Source: an archaeon (GTDB taxonomy: Archaea; Iainarchaeota; Iainarchaeia; Iainarchaeales; GCA-2688035). Taken from it: a stretch of 7,795 nt of DNA. Position numbers and translations under genes: made by a program. Shown here piece by piece: positions 6,485 to 7,795 of this stretch. The notes under the pieces are model-generated. The model worked only from the letters and a program-made list of their open reading frames with translations, was not told the DNA's origin and searched no databases. The DNA is taken from contig JAUWWX010000036.1 of the NCBI GenBank assembly GCA_030616665.1, forward strand, positions 1 to 7,795, written 5' to 3'. Each line of letters opens with the position of its first letter. Within the stretch, counting starts at the first letter, position 1.

Positions 6485-7552
6485 ATGAACAAAGCAATTA
6501 AGATAACTATTATAGTAATTCTGATTCTTATAGTAGGGGCTGTTTTTGTTAATTTGGCTGGAAGGCCGGCCCCTGACGGAAGCGATTGCGACAAGGAATT
6601 CGGCCTGTATACAGCCAACCTGGACGGAAGCTGGATGAAACTGCTCATCTCGGATTCCTGGAGGCAGATGACTCATGCAAGGGTTTCCCCGGACAGGCAA
6701 TGGGTTGCTTTTACACGTTATAATAATATAGGAAAAGACGGCTGCGCATCAGAGAATGAGGGCAATTATGACGAACCACTTGAGCAATATAAAGGGACTG
6801 AAATTGTGCTTATGAGAATAGATGGCAGTGATGTAAGAACTATTATTCCGCATGAAAAAGATAAGGTATCAGCAAATAGTTATTGGACTCCTGATGGAAA
6901 AGGGCTGATTTATGTTTCTGCACCTAATGAAAAAGGGAACCCTCAAATTAATCATATTGTTTTTGATAATAATATGGAGATTAAAAGCAGCTCTAAGATT
7001 CCTATCCCTGAAAATGTTATTCCTACAGACCCGCACTGGAGGGGGGATTGGATTGTTTTTCCAGCAACAGATCCTGTAACTAGAACAAGGGGGATTTGGA
7101 GAATTAAGTATAATGGAGAAGGGCTTGAGCAACTTACTTGGCCTAAGACCAAAGTTCCTATTGGCGATAATGATCCCAAGTTTTCACCTGATGGCTCTAA
7201 AGTTGCTTTTCTGCGTCAAGTGAAGGAAGGGGCATTTTTCCATGCCGTGATTGTGGACGTAAATACAAAAGAAGAGAAAGACCTTTCAGCAGGATATCTT
7301 CCTGAAAATGCCATAGCTGCTTTTGATGGCCCGCCTGAATGGTCTTCAGATGGAGAACTTTTAATCTTCCCTCATATACTTGTTGATAAAGAAAAGGCTT
7401 TGAGCGAATTGCACATAATAAAATCTGATGGCAGTGGAAGGAAAAAAGTGCCCTTGCCTCGAGAGTATCTTTACTTTCATACAGCCTTTTTTCCAGATGA
7501 AGGCTCTGATGATAATGCCAGGATTATATTTTCAGCACACAAATTAAAGTAA
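6485..7552 (+). CDS. Membrane-anchored TolB-like six-bladed beta-propeller protein (B2), paralogue of B1
   Basis: A 355-residue tandem paralogue of B1; over the first 90 residues I count 61 identities. It has the same plan: a hydrophobic anchor at 6-24, DGSDCDKE at 31-38, then six blades including HARVSPDRQWVAF (64-76), NSYWTPDGKGLIY (131-143), DPHWRGDWIVF (182-192), DPKFSPDGSKVAF (230-242), PEWSSDGELLIF (284-295) and a final blade near 335-349. Equal length hides indels against B1: about four residues gained near 222-227, about five lost near 185-188, and about two gained near 145-153. Cys35 and Cys87 are the only cysteines, as in B1. GAGGA at 6476-6480 sits four bases before the ATG, and the gap from B1 is 15 bases. 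Base composition swings within the gene, opposite to the pattern in B1. Ligand and function are unknown. Confidence 0.82.
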   Translation: MNKAIKITIIVILILIVGAVFVNLAGRPAPDGSDCDKEFGLYTANLDGSWMKLLISDSWRQMTHARVSPDRQWVAFTRYNNIGKDGCASENEGNYDEPLEQYKGTEIVLMRIDGSDVRTIIPHEKDKVSANSYWTPDGKGLIYVSAPNEKGNPQINHIVFDNNMEIKSSSKIPIPENVIPTDPHWRGDWIVFPATDPVTRTRGIWRIKYNGEGLEQLTWPKTKVPIGDNDPKFSPDGSKVAFLRQVKEGAFFHAVIVDVNTKEEKDLSAGYLPENAIAAFDGPPEWSSDGELLIFPHILVDKEKALSELHIIKSDGSGRKKVPLPREYLYFHTAFFPDEGSDDNARIIFSAHKLK

Positions 7553-7562
7553 CTAAAGTAAC
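7545..7562 (+). repeat. Perfect 9-base tandem repeat at the end of B2
   Basis: TAAAGTAAC occurs twice head to tail (7545-7553 and 7554-7562). The first copy contains the B2 stop codon. It looks like a small slippage duplication; no function is apparent. Confidence 0.7.
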
Positions 7563-7585
7563 ACGAAAATGAAAGGAAGGGTAAT

Positions 7586-7795
7586 ATGGGAATGGAAAAG
7601 AAATGCCTGGTGCTAGGAATTGTTGCCTTGCTTGGAATAGTTCTGGTCAGCGGCTGTGTTCAAGAACCAGTTCCTTATGAAGTCATTGAAGGCCCCTATG
7701 AAAGAATCAGTATTATCGGCGAAACATCAAATAAAGGAGTTTTTGACCCAAGTGTAGAATATAAAGATTCTTCTTTAGGCTATTTAGTTTATTCA
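7586..7795 (+). CDS. Second surface lipoprotein, paralogue of A1 (A2, 3' end outside window)
   Basis: An open frame of 70 codons that runs off the right edge. Residues 1-23 form a signal peptide (hydrophobic core at about 8-21) ending in the lipobox VSGC, so Cys24 would carry the lipid, at exactly the same position as in A1. The mature part matches A1 closely: GPYERISIIGET here against GPYERIEIIGET there, then FDPSVEY against YDPSVEY. By analogy the full protein should be near 390 residues with Asp-box repeats, but that part is not in the window. A GGAAGGG ribosome-binding site lies at 7575-7581; an in-frame ATG at 7592 is an alternative start. It follows B2 by 33 bases with no promoter visible, so it probably belongs to the same operon. 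Confidence 0.8.
   Translation, partial: MGMEKKCLVLGIVALLGIVLVSGCVQEPVPYEVIEGPYERISIIGETSNKGVFDPSVEYKDSSLGYLVYS

Noticed and set aside
1..7795. CRISPR array, tRNA or rRNA gene, insertion sequence or integrase site
   Set aside because: No spaced repeat series, cloverleaf, rRNA-like conserved segment, transposase frame or flanking inverted repeats were found on either strand by eye.

Overview
The window is archaeal. The first 4.1 kb is a run of archaeal information-processing genes in the order long known from archaeal chromosomes: the last codons of what is probably RNA polymerase A'' (rpoA2), then ribosomal protein eL30 (L30e), an archaeal short NusA-like KH protein, ribosomal proteins uS12 and uS7, and translation elongation factor EF-2. 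EF-2 carries the complete diphthamide region, including the target histidine. Bacteria have EF-G without that region and have no L30e here. TTG start codons, an AT-rich promoter box about 25 bases before a start with no leader, and very tight gene packing also fit an archaeon. GC content is moderate, about 45% by eye. A DPANN-type or other uncultured euryarchaeal lineage (Diapherotrites or Micrarchaeota, for example) is my guess from the protein sequences, not something the window proves.

Layout. Positions 1-1934 hold rpoA2 (end), rpl30e, nusA-like, rps12 and rps7, all on the + strand. Spacing is 0-20 bases except for a 112-base gap between rps12 and rps7. That gap can fold into a strong hairpin followed directly by a second helix that buries the rps7 ribosome-binding site. 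EF-2 fills 1950-4142 and starts with TTG. A 93-base gap then holds a short T-run and a good candidate for a leaderless promoter.

From 4236 to the right edge the content changes completely to a cell-surface operon. It has a lipoprotein with two Asp-box (BNR) motifs (A1), two tandem paralogous membrane-anchored TolB-like six-bladed propellers (B1 and B2, each exactly 355 residues), and the start of a second lipoprotein paralogous to the first (A2, cut by the window end). The order is therefore A-B-B-A. The genes are tightly packed (a 4-base ATGA overlap, then 15- and 33-base gaps), so they are probably made together and displayed on the outer face of the membrane. B1 and B2 show reciprocal internal changes in base composition, which suggests recombination or conversion between diverged copies.

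How it works together: the left block builds and runs the ribosome and transcription apparatus and is probably one long operon. The right block is probably a separate transcription unit for surface-exposed beta-propeller proteins whose ligand or substrate cannot be read from the sequence. The points most worth following up are the rps12-rps7 RNA structure and the A-B-B-A surface protein array.
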